Source: DASUXY01 sp035301985 (GTDB taxonomy: Bacteria > Bacillota > Bacilli > Bacillales > Amphibacillaceae). From it: DNA of 64,000 nucleotides. The notes beneath the pieces were generated by a model. It saw only the letters and a list, made by a program, of their open reading frames with translations, did no database searches and was not told where the DNA came from. This document shows positions 1-8,220 of the stretch, piece by piece. A program made the translations under genes and the position numbers. Each line of letters begins with the position of its first letter. Position 1 is the first letter of the stretch. The stretch is from NCBI GenBank assembly GCA_035301985.1, contig DATGTE010000010.1, positions 1 to 64,000 of the forward strand, read 5' to 3'.

Positions 1-175
1 AATCTTAGCTTCGTTACATTTGCAATCAACCAAATATATTCATTGACGTTTCATGTCAATCGAAATCTTTGAGTCGATCACCGGAAAAACACGGAGGTGT
101 TTTCCCATTTCATACTCGTTGTTTTGTTCAGTTTTCAAAGAGCAATTTCATTTGTCGTTTTTGCGCGACTTATAA
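1..175 (-). other. rRNA operon leader (5' part of rrn transcript)
   Basis: Leader region transcribed leftward from the tandem promoters at 176-292. The 16S gene itself is not in the window and should start just beyond position 1. On the minus strand, 131-144 reads TGCTCTTTGAAAAC, the boxA-like antitermination motif typical of Bacillus rrn leaders. A short inverted repeat (TTGAC/GTCAA) lies around 41-58. Placing an rrn operon directly downstream of lysS agrees with the B. subtilis arrangement (family knowledge). The 16S gene being just outside is inference. Confidence 0.75.
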
Positions 176-205
176 AGTATATCAAACTTCAGCACCAAAT
201 GTCAA
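176..205 (-). promoter_or_regulatory. rrn promoter P2 (SigA)
   Basis: On the minus strand a TTGACA -35 (200-205) is separated by 18 bp from a TATACT -10 (176-181). It lies about 88 bp downstream of a second promoter at 264-292, the usual tandem P1/P2 layout of Bacillus rRNA operons, and is followed by the boxA motif at 131-144. Confidence 0.8.
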
Positions 206-263
206 CACTTATTATGAATTTCTTTTTTGGCTATTTATTTTTCTTTTTGGTGCAACGTTTATT

Positions 264-292
264 AATATACCATGCTTTTTATTTTAAAGCAA
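264..292 (-). promoter_or_regulatory. rrn promoter P1 (SigA)
   Basis: On the minus strand TTGCTT (287-292), 17-bp spacer, TATATT (264-269). The flanks are strongly A/T-rich, which would suit an UP element. It forms a tandem pair with the promoter at 176-205. Confidence 0.65.
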
Positions 293-500
293 GGAAAACT
301 TTTAAAAAAGCAAAACATATTTTAAGTATTGTTTCCTGAAGCTAATTCAATCTCTATCATATGTCCACGCTTACTTTGCTCATCTAGCGTTTCTTATCCA
401 TACCACTCTCATACCAATCTGTAACTATTTATAAAAACGGTGAACAAACAGCATGCCGTACAATTTTTCAAACCTCATATTGGGCGAATGAATCCTTATT

Positions 501-558
501 AAAATGACTCCCGAGTTAAGATATGTAATATTATCCATTCTCACTCAAGGAGTCATTT
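501..558 (-). terminator. Putative terminator after lysS
   Basis: Inverted repeat with arms 502-511 and 549-558 (AAATGACTCC / GGAGTCATTT), plus an inner GAGT/ACTC pairing. It lies about 50 bp downstream of the lysS stop and before the rrn promoters. The T-tract is short (TTTT), so efficiency is uncertain. Confidence 0.45.
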
Positions 559-605
559 ACTACGTTATTCATTTATAAGCACAGAATCTCACTTACGTGT
601 ATTAC

Positions 606-2090
606 TTATTTACTGCGCATTTGTGGGAATAACAGGACATCTCGTATAGACGGGGAATTCGTTAAGAGCATAACTAAACGGTCAATACCGATTCCAAGAC
701 CACCGGTTGGTGGCATTCCATATTCCAATGCTTCTAGGAAGTCTTCATCCATTAAATGTGCTTCATCGTTTCCTTGATCTCTTTCTTTTACTTGTGCTTC
801 AAAACGCTTCCGCTGTTCAATCGGGTCATTTAATTCACTAAAGGCATTTGCATGTTCACGACCAACAATAAACAATTCAAATCGATCTGTGAAACGACCG
901 TCCTCCTCATTCTGTTTTGCTAGAGGGGAGATTTCCACAGGGTGTCCATAGATAAATGTAGGTTGAATTAACTTCTCTTCAACTACTTGTTCAAAAAATT
1001 CATTTACAATATGTCCATAAGTCATCATATCGGTTATTTTTATTCCATGTTCTTCTGCTAAGGATCGTGCTTCATCATCACTCATTTGTTTCCAGAAATC
1101 TACACCTGTATGCTCTTTAATAGCGTCGACCATGTGGAGTCTTTTCCATTTAGGTTTTAAATCAATTGTTTCTTCGCCATACGTGATCGTCGTATCTCCC
1201 AAAACTTCTTGAGCAATATGGGCAACTAGGTTTTCCGTCAATGTCATAATATCATAAAAATCAGCGTAAGCCTCATATAGCTCAATCATCGTAAACTCTG
1301 GATTATGACGGGTTGAAACACCTTCATTTCGGAACACACGACCGATTTCATATACCTTTTCCATTCCTCCTACAACGAGGCGCTTCAAGTGTAGTTCAAT
1401 AGCGATTCGCATATACAGCTGGATGTCCAATGCGTTGTGGTGTGTTTCAAACGGACGTGCAGCTGCTCCACCTGGAATGGTGTGTAACATCGGCGTTTCC
1501 ACTTCTAAAAATCCTTGCTGATTTAAATAACGGCGCATTTCCTCAATGATTCTACTTCTTAGAACGAATGTTTGCTTGCTATCTCTATTCATAATTAAAT
1601 CAAGATAACGTTGGCGATATCGTTGCTCTATATCTTTCAGGCCGTGGTACTTTTCCGGCAGTGGACGTAGTGACTTCGTCAATAGCTGGAACTCAGTAAC
1701 TTTAACAGATAGTTCTCCAACATTCGTCTTAAACATCACACCTGTTACTCCGATTATGTCCCCAATGTCACATTTTTTATAGATATCATATACTGGTTCA
1801 CCAATTTCGTCTCTTCGTACATACAACTGGATTTGGCCACTAACATCCTGAATATGACAAAAGCCAACTTTTCCTTTGCCGCGCTTTGTCATGATTCGAC
1901 CAGCAACCGTTATATGTTCACCATCTAGTTCTTCTAATTGTTGCTTCGTATATGACCCATACTTTTCCTGAAGTTCTTTAGCTAGATGAGTGCGTTCAAA
2001 TTTTCCACCAAAAGGATTTAACCCTTGCTCTTCAAACTGCTTTAATTTTTCTCGTCGCACGCGCATATGCTCATTTAATTCTTCCGACAT
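606..2090 (-). CDS. lysS: Lysyl-tRNA synthetase, class II
   Basis: Charges tRNA-Lys with lysine in the cytoplasm. The 494 aa match the family length. An OB-fold anticodon-binding domain (about residues 60-145) is followed by the class II catalytic core. Motif 1 is near 193-203 (GFLEVETP), motif 2 near 249-270 (RVFRNEGVSTRHNPEFT) and motif 3 near the C-terminus (GLGIGIDRLVML). The ATG is preceded by GGAGTGA. It is the last gene of the fol-dusB-lysS stretch and is followed by a hairpin and then rrn promoters, as in B. subtilis. The 2091-2308 gap upstream shows no clear promoter. Confidence 0.97.
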   Translation of the reverse strand: MSEELNEHMRVRREKLKQFEEQGLNPFGGKFERTHLAKELQEKYGSYTKQQLEELDGEHITVAGRIMTKRGKGKVGFCHIQDVSGQIQLYVRRDEIGEPVYDIYKKCDIGDIIGVTGVMFKTNVGELSVKVTEFQLLTKSLRPLPEKYHGLKDIEQRYRQRYLDLIMNRDSKQTFVLRSRIIEEMRRYLNQQGFLEVETPMLHTIPGGAAARPFETHHNALDIQLYMRIAIELHLKRLVVGGMEKVYEIGRVFRNEGVSTRHNPEFTMIELYEAYADFYDIMTLTENLVAHIAQEVLGDTTITYGEETIDLKPKWKRLHMVDAIKEHTGVDFWKQMSDDEARSLAEEHGIKITDMMTYGHIVNEFFEQVVEEKLIQPTFIYGHPVEISPLAKQNEEDGRFTDRFELFIVGREHANAFSELNDPIEQRKRFEAQVKERDQGNDEAHLMDEDFLEALEYGMPPTGGLGIGIDRLVMLLTNSPSIRDVLLFPQMRSK

Positions 2091-2308
2091 TATAGATCAC
2101 TCCAATATTAACTTGTATAAGATGGGCCGTGCATCGTTCGTACTATTTACAAGTATATAGAAAAGCAACATTCCTTGCATCTATATAGGAATTCATAGGC
2201 ACAAAAATTGCTTCACCTTGTGATGAACATCCGTTCTACAACATGTGACTTGTCTAAACGAACGTTTATAAAAATCTACTCCATTACGAGAGAACTATTA
2301 GACATCAT

Positions 2309-3298
2309 TTAAGAGGCTTTACTGTCGCCTTCTAATTTTTCAACAAAATCGTATAGTATACGTACCATTTGATCACGTGTTTCTGCTTCGTTCATGCGTC
2401 TTCGCGCTCTTCCGTTACCTCGAAGGCCTTTTAAGTACCAAGCGGCGTGTTTACGCATTTCCAAAATAGCGATTTTCTCACCTTTAAGCTGAATTAATCG
2501 ATCCATATGAAGTAAACAAACGTCAACTTTTTCTTGTGGTGTTGGCTGATCGATTAATTCCCCGGTTTCTAAATAGTGAACGGTTTGATAAATCATCCAC
2601 GGATTACCGAGTGCTGCACGTCCAATCATAATCGCATCGACACCAGATTCGTCTAAGCGCTGTTTCGCTACTTGGGGTGTATCGATATCACCGTTACCGA
2701 TGACCGGAATGTTGACGGATTGTTTCACTTGTTTAATAATTTCCCAATCAGCATAACCTTCATATAACTGTTTTCTTGTCCGACCATGGACGCTTACAGC
2801 ACTAGCGCCAGCTGCTTCAATTGCCTTTGCGTTATCCACAGCATAAATATGGTCTCGGTCCCAACCACTACGCATTTTTACTGTCACCGGCTTTTCAACA
2901 TGTTGAACAACTGCTGAAACCATTTCATAAATTTTCTCAGGGTCCAGTAACCAGCGTGCACCAGCATCGCATTTAGTAATCTTTGGAACAGGGCACCCCA
3001 TATTAATGTCGATAATGCTCGCATTTGTATGTTGATCAACAAATTGAGCAGCTTGAACTAACGTATCTTTTTCCCCACCGAAAATCTGCAAACTCATCGG
3101 CATTTCTTGTTCATCAATGTATAACATCTTCATTGTTTTTTTATTTTTGTTAACAATTCCTTTATCGCTAATCATTTCTGCGCAAACGAGACCTGCACCG
3201 AATTCCTTAACCGTCAAGCGAAATGCATAATTACTAACACCTGCCATCGGTGCTAATACAACGCGATTCGGAATCGAAACATCGCCTATGTGAAACAT
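2309..3298 (-). CDS. dusB: tRNA-dihydrouridine synthase DusB
   Basis: FMN enzyme that reduces uridines to dihydrouridine in tRNA. The N-terminal FMN-binding signature is VVLAPMAGVSN. The catalytic Cys lies in the NMGCPVPK motif and the TIM-barrel phosphate-binding motif is VIGNGDI. I chose the ATG at 3296-3298 (protein MFHIGDV...) because AAGGAGG sits 7 nt upstream and homologues start there; an upstream in-frame ATG at 3319 would overlap the preceding gene. Translated product 329 aa. It follows yazB by 2 nt, so the two are probably co-transcribed. Confidence 0.95.
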   Translation of the reverse strand: MFHIGDVSIPNRVVLAPMAGVSNYAFRLTVKEFGAGLVCAEMISDKGIVNKNKKTMKMLYIDEQEMPMSLQIFGGEKDTLVQAAQFVDQHTNASIIDINMGCPVPKITKCDAGARWLLDPEKIYEMVSAVVQHVEKPVTVKMRSGWDRDHIYAVDNAKAIEAAGASAVSVHGRTRKQLYEGYADWEIIKQVKQSVNIPVIGNGDIDTPQVAKQRLDESGVDAIMIGRAALGNPWMIYQTVHYLETGELIDQPTPQEKVDVCLLHMDRLIQLKGEKIAILEMRKHAAWYLKGLRGNGRARRRMNEAETRDQMVRILYDFVEKLEGDSKAS

Positions 3299-3300
3299 CT

Positions 3301-3513
3301 TTAGTCCTCCTTCGGCCATATGATTTCTTCTCGGTTGATATCAAGTTTCTTGGCAATTTTATTTATAAATTCACCTGAAGCCACTCGCGTTCCCCGTTCA
3401 ACCTCGCCCAAGTGAGAAATGGGCACCCCTAAAGCCTTTGCTAACTCAATTTGCGTATATCCCTTCAATTTTCGAAAGGCTTTGATTCGTCTGCCAATCC
3501 GTTCATGGTCCAT
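3301..3513 (-). CDS. yazB: Small XRE-family HTH protein (YazB)
   Basis: A 70-aa protein that is almost entirely one helix-turn-helix_3 domain (YTQIELAKALGVPISHLGEVERG, about residues 19-41), so a probable DNA-binding protein of unknown target. It overlaps the end of folK by 49 nt and lies 2 nt from dusB, which is the position of B. subtilis yazB between folK and dusB. Function in the folate operon is unknown. Confidence 0.85.
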   Translation of the reverse strand: MDHERIGRRIKAFRKLKGYTQIELAKALGVPISHLGEVERGTRVASGEFINKIAKKLDINREEIIWPKED

Positions 3514-3998
3514 TTTACGATGTCCTTCTTTTCTTTTTCTGGAAGATCATCAAGGAGACGTTGCATCGTCATCCCTTCACCCGGCAATCGTAAATGTTGA
3601 GCGATCTCTACCAAAGGGATTAAAACAAAGGCCCGTTCATGCATTCTTGGGTGAGGAACGATTAACCGTTCTGTTTTAATATTTTCTTCATTGTATATTA
3701 AAATGTCAAGGTCAATTGTTCGTGGTCCAAAACGAATATCCCTTTTTCTTCCTAATTGTTGTTCAATGCGTTGGCATACGTCTAACAATTTAATTGCAGA
3801 AAGAGATGTCTTCACGGCAATGACCATATTCAGAAAATGTCCTTGATTCGTATAACCGACAGGAGGGGTTTCATAAATCGATGACTCTTTTACAATTTGT
3901 ATATGTTGATTTTCCGTAAGTTTTTCAAGCGCTTGTTTTAAATAAGTAACTCTCGGTTCGATGTTTGTACCTAATGCGATGTATGCCTCATGCCTCAT
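3465..3998 (-). CDS. folK: 6-hydroxymethyl-7,8-dihydropterin pyrophosphokinase
   Basis: Transfers pyrophosphate from ATP to 6-hydroxymethyldihydropterin, the step before dihydropteroate synthase. HPPK hallmarks are visible: YIALGTNI near the N-terminus, YETPPVGYTNQ, and the signature RFGPRTIDLDILIY around 90-103, followed by VPHPRMHERAFVL. Length 177 aa is typical. Its start overlaps folB by 11 nt and its end overlaps yazB, showing tight translational coupling in a folP-folB-folK operon. Confidence 0.95.
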   Translation of the reverse strand: MRHEAYIALGTNIEPRVTYLKQALEKLTENQHIQIVKESSIYETPPVGYTNQGHFLNMVIAVKTSLSAIKLLDVCQRIEQQLGRKRDIRFGPRTIDLDILIYNEENIKTERLIVPHPRMHERAFVLIPLVEIAQHLRLPGEGMTMQRLLDDLPEKEKKDIVKWTMNGLADESKPFEN

Positions 3999-4371
3999 GT
4001 CGATAGCTCCCTGTCTTTTGCCTATAAATCTCTATCGCAACGGACTCGAAATGGCCTGGGATCGGTGCATCGGGTTTGGTGATTTTAACCGTAATCGCCT
4101 GCAACTTATCAAAGGACTGAAGTAAATCAGAAGCAATCTCATCAGCCACAGCTTCGAGTAAATGCTTTGCTTCTCCTTCAACAATGGATTGCACACGCTC
4201 ATATACATGACCGTAATCAATTGAATCGTTCATATCATCGGTTTTCCCAGCAGTATGGAGATCTAAAAATAACTTTAGATCGACATAAAACCGTTGACCA
4301 AGTTTGTTTTCCTCGGGTAATAATCCGTGAAATCCATAAAATTGCATACGGTTTAAAGTGATTTTATCCAA
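3988..4371 (-). CDS. folB: Dihydroneopterin aldolase
   Basis: Converts dihydroneopterin to 6-hydroxymethyldihydropterin in folate synthesis. The family signature NRMQFYGFHGLLPEENKLGQRF is at the N-terminus, with the DSIDYGHVY segment in mid-protein. I set the start at TTG (4369-4371), giving LDKITLNRM, because GGGGAGGGG lies 6 nt upstream and homologues start there; the in-frame ATG at 4398 adds nine unconserved residues and overlaps folP by 35 nt. Product 127 aa. It overlaps the folP end by 8 nt. Confidence 0.92.
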   Translation of the reverse strand: MDKITLNRMQFYGFHGLLPEENKLGQRFYVDLKLFLDLHTAGKTDDMNDSIDYGHVYERVQSIVEGEAKHLLEAVADEIASDLLQSFDKLQAITVKITKPDAPIPGHFESVAIEIYRQKTGSYRHEA

Positions 4372-5200
4372 CCGTGACCCCTCCCCGGAGCATCGCATCC
4401 ATCATCTTCGCCATGTCTACATTTAATTGCACATTGTGCACGCGAACGATTTGTGCACCCTTTACAATGCCTAAACAAGTTGTTGCTCCCGTCCCATAAT
4501 CCCGATCATCGGGTAATTTATCTAATACTTTTCCGATAAAAGACTTACGGGAAGTGCCAAGTAAAACGGGAAAGCCCATGTCCGCAAACTCTTCTAAATG
4601 CTTCATGACAACAAAATTATCTGCTGGCGTTTTGGCAAAACCAATTCCGGGATCCAAAATAATATTTTTTTCCGATACACCAGCAGTCAACGCGATTTCA
4701 ATGCTTTCGGTTAAATCGCGTTTCATATCATCAATCAGTGACGTATAATTTTTGTTCGTCCGATTGTGCATTAAAATAAATGGAACGTCATATTGCGCAG
4801 CAACTGCAGCCATTTCTGGGTCTTTTTTTGCTCCCCAAATATCATTTATAATATCCGCTCCTGCTTCGATCGCTTGGCGAGCGGTTTCTGCTTTATATGT
4901 ATCGATGGAAATCGGTACATTGATCTGATCCTTTACTGCTTTAATCATGGGAATGACTCGGTTCATTTCTTCTTCTAGTGAAACAGGGTCGTGATCTGGC
5001 CTTGTTGACTCTCCGCCGATATCAATGATATCCGCCCCTTGTTGTTCCATCGTTCTTGCTTGATGAACCGCTTGTTTAATCGTCGTATAACTTCCACCGT
5101 CTGAAAACGAATCGGGGGTCACATTCAAAATTCCCATCACATGCGTCCGTTCGGATAAATCATATGTTTTAACAGATGTTTTTAATTTCATTCCTATCAT
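4364..5200 (-). CDS. folP: Dihydropteroate synthase
   Basis: Condenses p-aminobenzoate with hydroxymethyldihydropterin pyrophosphate; target of sulfonamides. Signatures are MGILNVTPDSFSDGG (about 22-36) and IDIGGESTRP (about 60-69), plus DIINDIWG and the C-terminal RVHNV. Two starts are possible: ATG at 5200 and ATG at 5191 (MKLKTS); the AAGAAGG Shine-Dalgarno lies 2 nt from the first and 11 nt from the second, so the start is uncertain by 3 residues. In B. subtilis pabB-pabA-pabC lie just upstream; here cysK does, with a terminator between. Confidence 0.94.
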   Translation of the reverse strand: MIGMKLKTSVKTYDLSERTHVMGILNVTPDSFSDGGSYTTIKQAVHQARTMEQQGADIIDIGGESTRPDHDPVSLEEEMNRVIPMIKAVKDQINVPISIDTYKAETARQAIEAGADIINDIWGAKKDPEMAAVAAQYDVPFILMHNRTNKNYTSLIDDMKRDLTESIEIALTAGVSEKNIILDPGIGFAKTPADNFVVMKHLEEFADMGFPVLLGTSRKSFIGKVLDKLPDDRDYGTGATTCLGIVKGAQIVRVHNVQLNVDMAKMMDAMLRGGVTVG

Positions 5201-5249
5201 GACCTTCTTTTCACTTCATTGATTAGCATTTCCGTTATTATCGTATCAT

Positions 5250-5282
5250 AAAAAAAAAGGACTAGCATCTAAATGCCAATCC
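5250..5282 (-). terminator. Intrinsic terminator after cysK
   Basis: On the minus strand a 10-bp stem (arms 5273-5282 and 5259-5268, all paired with two G-U wobbles) with a 4-nt loop is followed by eight T. It separates cysK from folP, so the folate genes must be expressed from read-through or from a promoter inside the 50 bp before folP. Confidence 0.88.
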
Positions 5283-5295
5283 AATAAGTATTCAT

Positions 5296-6228
5296 TTATT
5301 TGCTCTCTTCATCGAATTGATAAAGCGGAGTCGATAAGTATCGTTCACCATTATCAGGGAAAATAGCAAGAACTTTTTTACCTTTTCCTAACTCTTTAGC
5401 TATTTTTTTCGCTGCCGCAACAGCTGCTCCTGCAGAAACACCACCCAAAATACCATTCGTTGTCGCTACTTGACGAGCTGTTTCGTAAGCTTCTTCCGTA
5501 GAAATTTGCATCACTTGATCATAAATATCGGTATCTAATATTTTTGGAACGAAGCCTGCCCCAAGTCCTTGTAATTTATGAGGTCCAGGTTTTCCTCCTG
5601 ATAAAACGGCTGAATCTTTTGGTTCCACCGCGTAAACTTTTGCCTCGTCAAAATGCTCCTTGATCACTCTCCCTGCACCAGTAATCGTACCACCCGTTCC
5701 GATTCCAGCAATGAATGCATCCACTCCATCCTGCATCTGTTCCACAATTTCTTGACCTGTCGTCTGTGCGTGAACTTCTGGGTTCGCTTCATTATTAAAC
5801 TGTTGTGGCATAAAATAACCATATTCTTCTTGTAACTCTTCGGCTTTATCAATTGCACCTTTCATCCCTTTAGCCCCGGGAGTCAGCACTAATTCCGCAC
5901 CGTAAGCTCGTAACAAATTACGACGCTCTTTACTCATCGTATCTGGCATGACCAAAATCGATTTATACCCTTTACTCGCAGCGACCATCGCTAAGCCAAT
6001 TCCAGTATTTCCACTCGTCGGTTCGATAATCGTATCGCCTTCTTTTAAAGCACCTGCTTTTTCTGCTGCCTCAATCATCGCTAAAGCAATTCGATCTTTC
6101 ACAGAACTTCCAGGGTTCATAAACTCAAGTTTTACATAAATATCTGCACTGTCTTGATCTGTAATTCGTTGAAGCTTTACGATTGGCGTTTTTCCGATTA
6201 ATTCTGAAACATGATTGACCACTTTCAT
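5296..6228 (-). CDS. cysK: Cysteine synthase A (O-acetylserine sulfhydrylase)
   Basis: PLP enzyme making cysteine from O-acetylserine and sulfide. The PLP lysine is in NPGSSVKDRIA (about residue 44), the substrate loop is PTSGNTGIG, the phosphate-binding loop is GTGGTITG, and the C-terminal GGVSAGAA is present. About 310 aa, the usual length. I chose the second of two adjacent ATGs, 7 nt after AGGAGG. It has its own intrinsic terminator. Upstream, minus-strand TTGACA near 6308 is followed by A/T-rich sequence that could hold a promoter. yacD, which lies between hslO and cysK in B. subtilis, is absent. Confidence 0.95.
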   Translation of the reverse strand: MKVVNHVSELIGKTPIVKLQRITDQDSADIYVKLEFMNPGSSVKDRIALAMIEAAEKAGALKEGDTIIEPTSGNTGIGLAMVAASKGYKSILVMPDTMSKERRNLLRAYGAELVLTPGAKGMKGAIDKAEELQEEYGYFMPQQFNNEANPEVHAQTTGQEIVEQMQDGVDAFIAGIGTGGTITGAGRVIKEHFDEAKVYAVEPKDSAVLSGGKPGPHKLQGLGAGFVPKILDTDIYDQVMQISTEEAYETARQVATTNGILGGVSAGAAVAAAKKIAKELGKGKKVLAIFPDNGERYLSTPLYQFDEESK

Positions 6229-6409
6229 CATGGTACCTCCTCATTTATAATTCCAAGTAATTTCATAGGTTTTATATTATAATGTACGTTTTCTATATTC
6301 TTCTGTCAATCTTTTCAGCCATATATTCTCTAAAAGTTAAGGAAAACGACGTGTTATATGGCAAGTGATTTTATTTTCTGGCGACATATCCAGATGCCTT
6401 TGGATCCAC

Positions 6410-7288
6410 TCAATCGTTTACTAATAATTTTTTTAAGTCCGTTTCTGTAAAGTAGTATTTTTCATTGCAAAAATGACAAACGGCTTCAGCTCCATGATCT
6501 TCTTCAATCATCTGTGTAATTTCTGCGCTTCCTAAACTTGCAATCCCCCGTTCTATGCGCTCTTTAGAACACTGACAACGATAAGCAACGGGGATTTTTT
6601 CGTGGATGTTCATAACATCTTGAGAAAACAAGCGTTTTAACATTTGTTCAGGTGTTTTTCCTTCATGAATGAGCGTTGAAATAGGAGGAAAAGACTCGAG
6701 ATGTTCCTCTAATTTTGTAATCATTTCCTCGTCAGCCCCGGGCATCACCTGAACGATAAAACCTCCGGCTGCTAAGACAGAGTGATCTGGGTTAACGAGA
6801 ACACCCGCACCTACTGCGGAAGGAATTTGTTCAGAAGTTGCAAAGTAATATGTAAAATCTTCGCTAACTTCTCCTGAAACAATCGGCACTTGCCCTGTAA
6901 AATAGTCTTTTAATCCTAAGTCTTTGACAACGGAAAGATTACCATTTGTACCAACTGCGCGAGCAACATCTAGTTTTCCTTTTTCATTTAGATCAAAATC
7001 TACGTGAGGTTGTGTCACAAAACCACGCACTTCACCATGAGCATTCCCATCAGCAACAATCGCACCAATTGGGCCTCCGCCTTCGATCTTCACAGTTAAG
7101 GAGTCTTCCCCTTTCAGCATCGCTCCCATCATCGAGGTAATCGTAATAGTCCTTCCTAATGCAGCAGTTGCTGTTGCCCACGTATCTTGTCGTTTTCGTG
7201 CTTCTTCAACCATATGTGTAGAGCTGATTGCATAAGCGCGGAAATTTCCATCATATGCTGTTGCTTTCACCATATAATCTGTCATCAA
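6410..7288 (-). CDS. hslO: Redox-regulated holdase chaperone Hsp33
   Basis: Cytoplasmic chaperone switched on by oxidation. The N-terminal fold carries ALGRTITITSMMGAMLKG and KIEGGGPIGAIVAD. The zinc/redox switch is the C-terminal C-x-C (CQCSKER) and C-x2-C (CHFC) pair within the last 60 residues. 292 aa, usual size. The start is TTG at 7286-7288 (9 nt after GGAG) or the next codon, ATG at 7283-7285. It follows coaX by 17 nt and is probably co-transcribed with it. Confidence 0.94.
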   Translation of the reverse strand: MMTDYMVKATAYDGNFRAYAISSTHMVEEARKRQDTWATATAALGRTITITSMMGAMLKGEDSLTVKIEGGGPIGAIVADGNAHGEVRGFVTQPHVDFDLNEKGKLDVARAVGTNGNLSVVKDLGLKDYFTGQVPIVSGEVSEDFTYYFATSEQIPSAVGAGVLVNPDHSVLAAGGFIVQVMPGADEEMITKLEEHLESFPPISTLIHEGKTPEQMLKRLFSQDVMNIHEKIPVAYRCQCSKERIERGIASLGSAEITQMIEEDHGAEAVCHFCNEKYYFTETDLKKLLVND

Positions 7289-7305
7289 ATAAACGATCTC
7301 CTTTC

Positions 7306-8079
7306 TTAACGCTCCGTTTTATTCTTTTCATATATTAATGCGAGTCCTTTTAACGTTAAATGGGGATCAACATAGTCGATCGCTTCCGACCCTGAAGCGA
7401 TTAAAGAAGCTAATCCACCTGTTGCAATGACGGTAACATCTTGCTCTACATCATCCTTAATTTGTTGAATGATACCGTCAACTTGTCCGACGAAGGCATG
7501 AAATACACCTGACTGCATCGCTTGAATGGTTGATTTACCAATAATATGTTCTGGCTTTTCAATTTCTATTTTAGGTAGCTTTGAGGCGTATTTATATAAT
7601 GCGTCCATTGATATGCTAATTCCCGGAGAAATAAGCCCACCACTATACTCTTCTTGTTGATTGATATAGCAATATGTTGTCGCTGTTCCAAAATCAATAA
7701 TGACAAGTGGCGCTCCATATTCATGGATCGCAGCCACCGCATTGACAATTCGGTCCGCACCAATCTCTCTTGGATTCGGATAGTTCTTTTTTAAATGAGA
7801 GTGAATGTTTTCGCCGACGATAAAGGGTTCAATATGAAAGTAATTTTTACACATATTTTCAAGAGCAGACATAATCGGCGGGACAACAGAAGAAATGATG
7901 GCACCTTTAATGTTTGTTAAATGTATACCTTTATGCTCAAGTAATGATTTAATAAGAATACCGAATTCATCTTCTGTTTTATGTCGATCTGTTTTAATAC
8001 GCCATTCATATTTTAATGTATTTTGTTCGAATACACCTAGCACAGTGTTCGTATTACCGACGTCTAATACAAAGAGCAT
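7306..8079 (-). CDS. coaX: Type III pantothenate kinase
   Basis: First step of coenzyme A synthesis, phosphorylating pantothenate. The ASKHA-fold phosphate motif LDVGNTNTVLG is at the N-terminus, ADRIVNAVAA and the catalytic-Asp motif IIDFGTATT are in the middle, followed by GGLISPGI and a C-terminal TGG. Start ATG 8077-8079 gives MLFVLDVGNTN and lies 9 nt after AAAGG; the upstream TTG (8088) is less likely. Product 257 aa. A terminator at 8169-8203 separates it from ftsH. Confidence 0.94.
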   Translation of the reverse strand: MLFVLDVGNTNTVLGVFEQNTLKYEWRIKTDRHKTEDEFGILIKSLLEHKGIHLTNIKGAIISSVVPPIMSALENMCKNYFHIEPFIVGENIHSHLKKNYPNPREIGADRIVNAVAAIHEYGAPLVIIDFGTATTYCYINQQEEYSGGLISPGISISMDALYKYASKLPKIEIEKPEHIIGKSTIQAMQSGVFHAFVGQVDGIIQQIKDDVEQDVTVIATGGLASLIASGSEAIDYVDPHLTLKGLALIYEKNKTER

Positions 8080-8168
8080 GTGAACCAACCTTTCATGTAT
8101 GCATCAAGAGGTATTTTTTATGCAATCTTTAATCAATGATATCAAACCGAAAACACTATCAACAATGT

Positions 8169-8203
8169 AAAAAAGCAGTCTCTCAAAATACGTGAGAGAC
8201 TGC
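8169..8203 (-). terminator. Intrinsic terminator after ftsH
   Basis: Perfect 11-bp inverted repeat (8175-8185 GCAGTCTCTCA / 8193-8203) with a 7-nt loop. On the minus strand it is followed by TTTTTT. It ends the ftsH transcript upstream of coaX. Confidence 0.93.
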
Positions 8204-8220
8204 CTCGTTTGTTCCGTCCG

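Noticed and set aside
69..339. Two overlapping 70-80 codon plus-strand ORFs at the left edge
   Set aside because: They run across the rrn leader and promoters in the opposite direction; no Shine-Dalgarno and unlikely composition.
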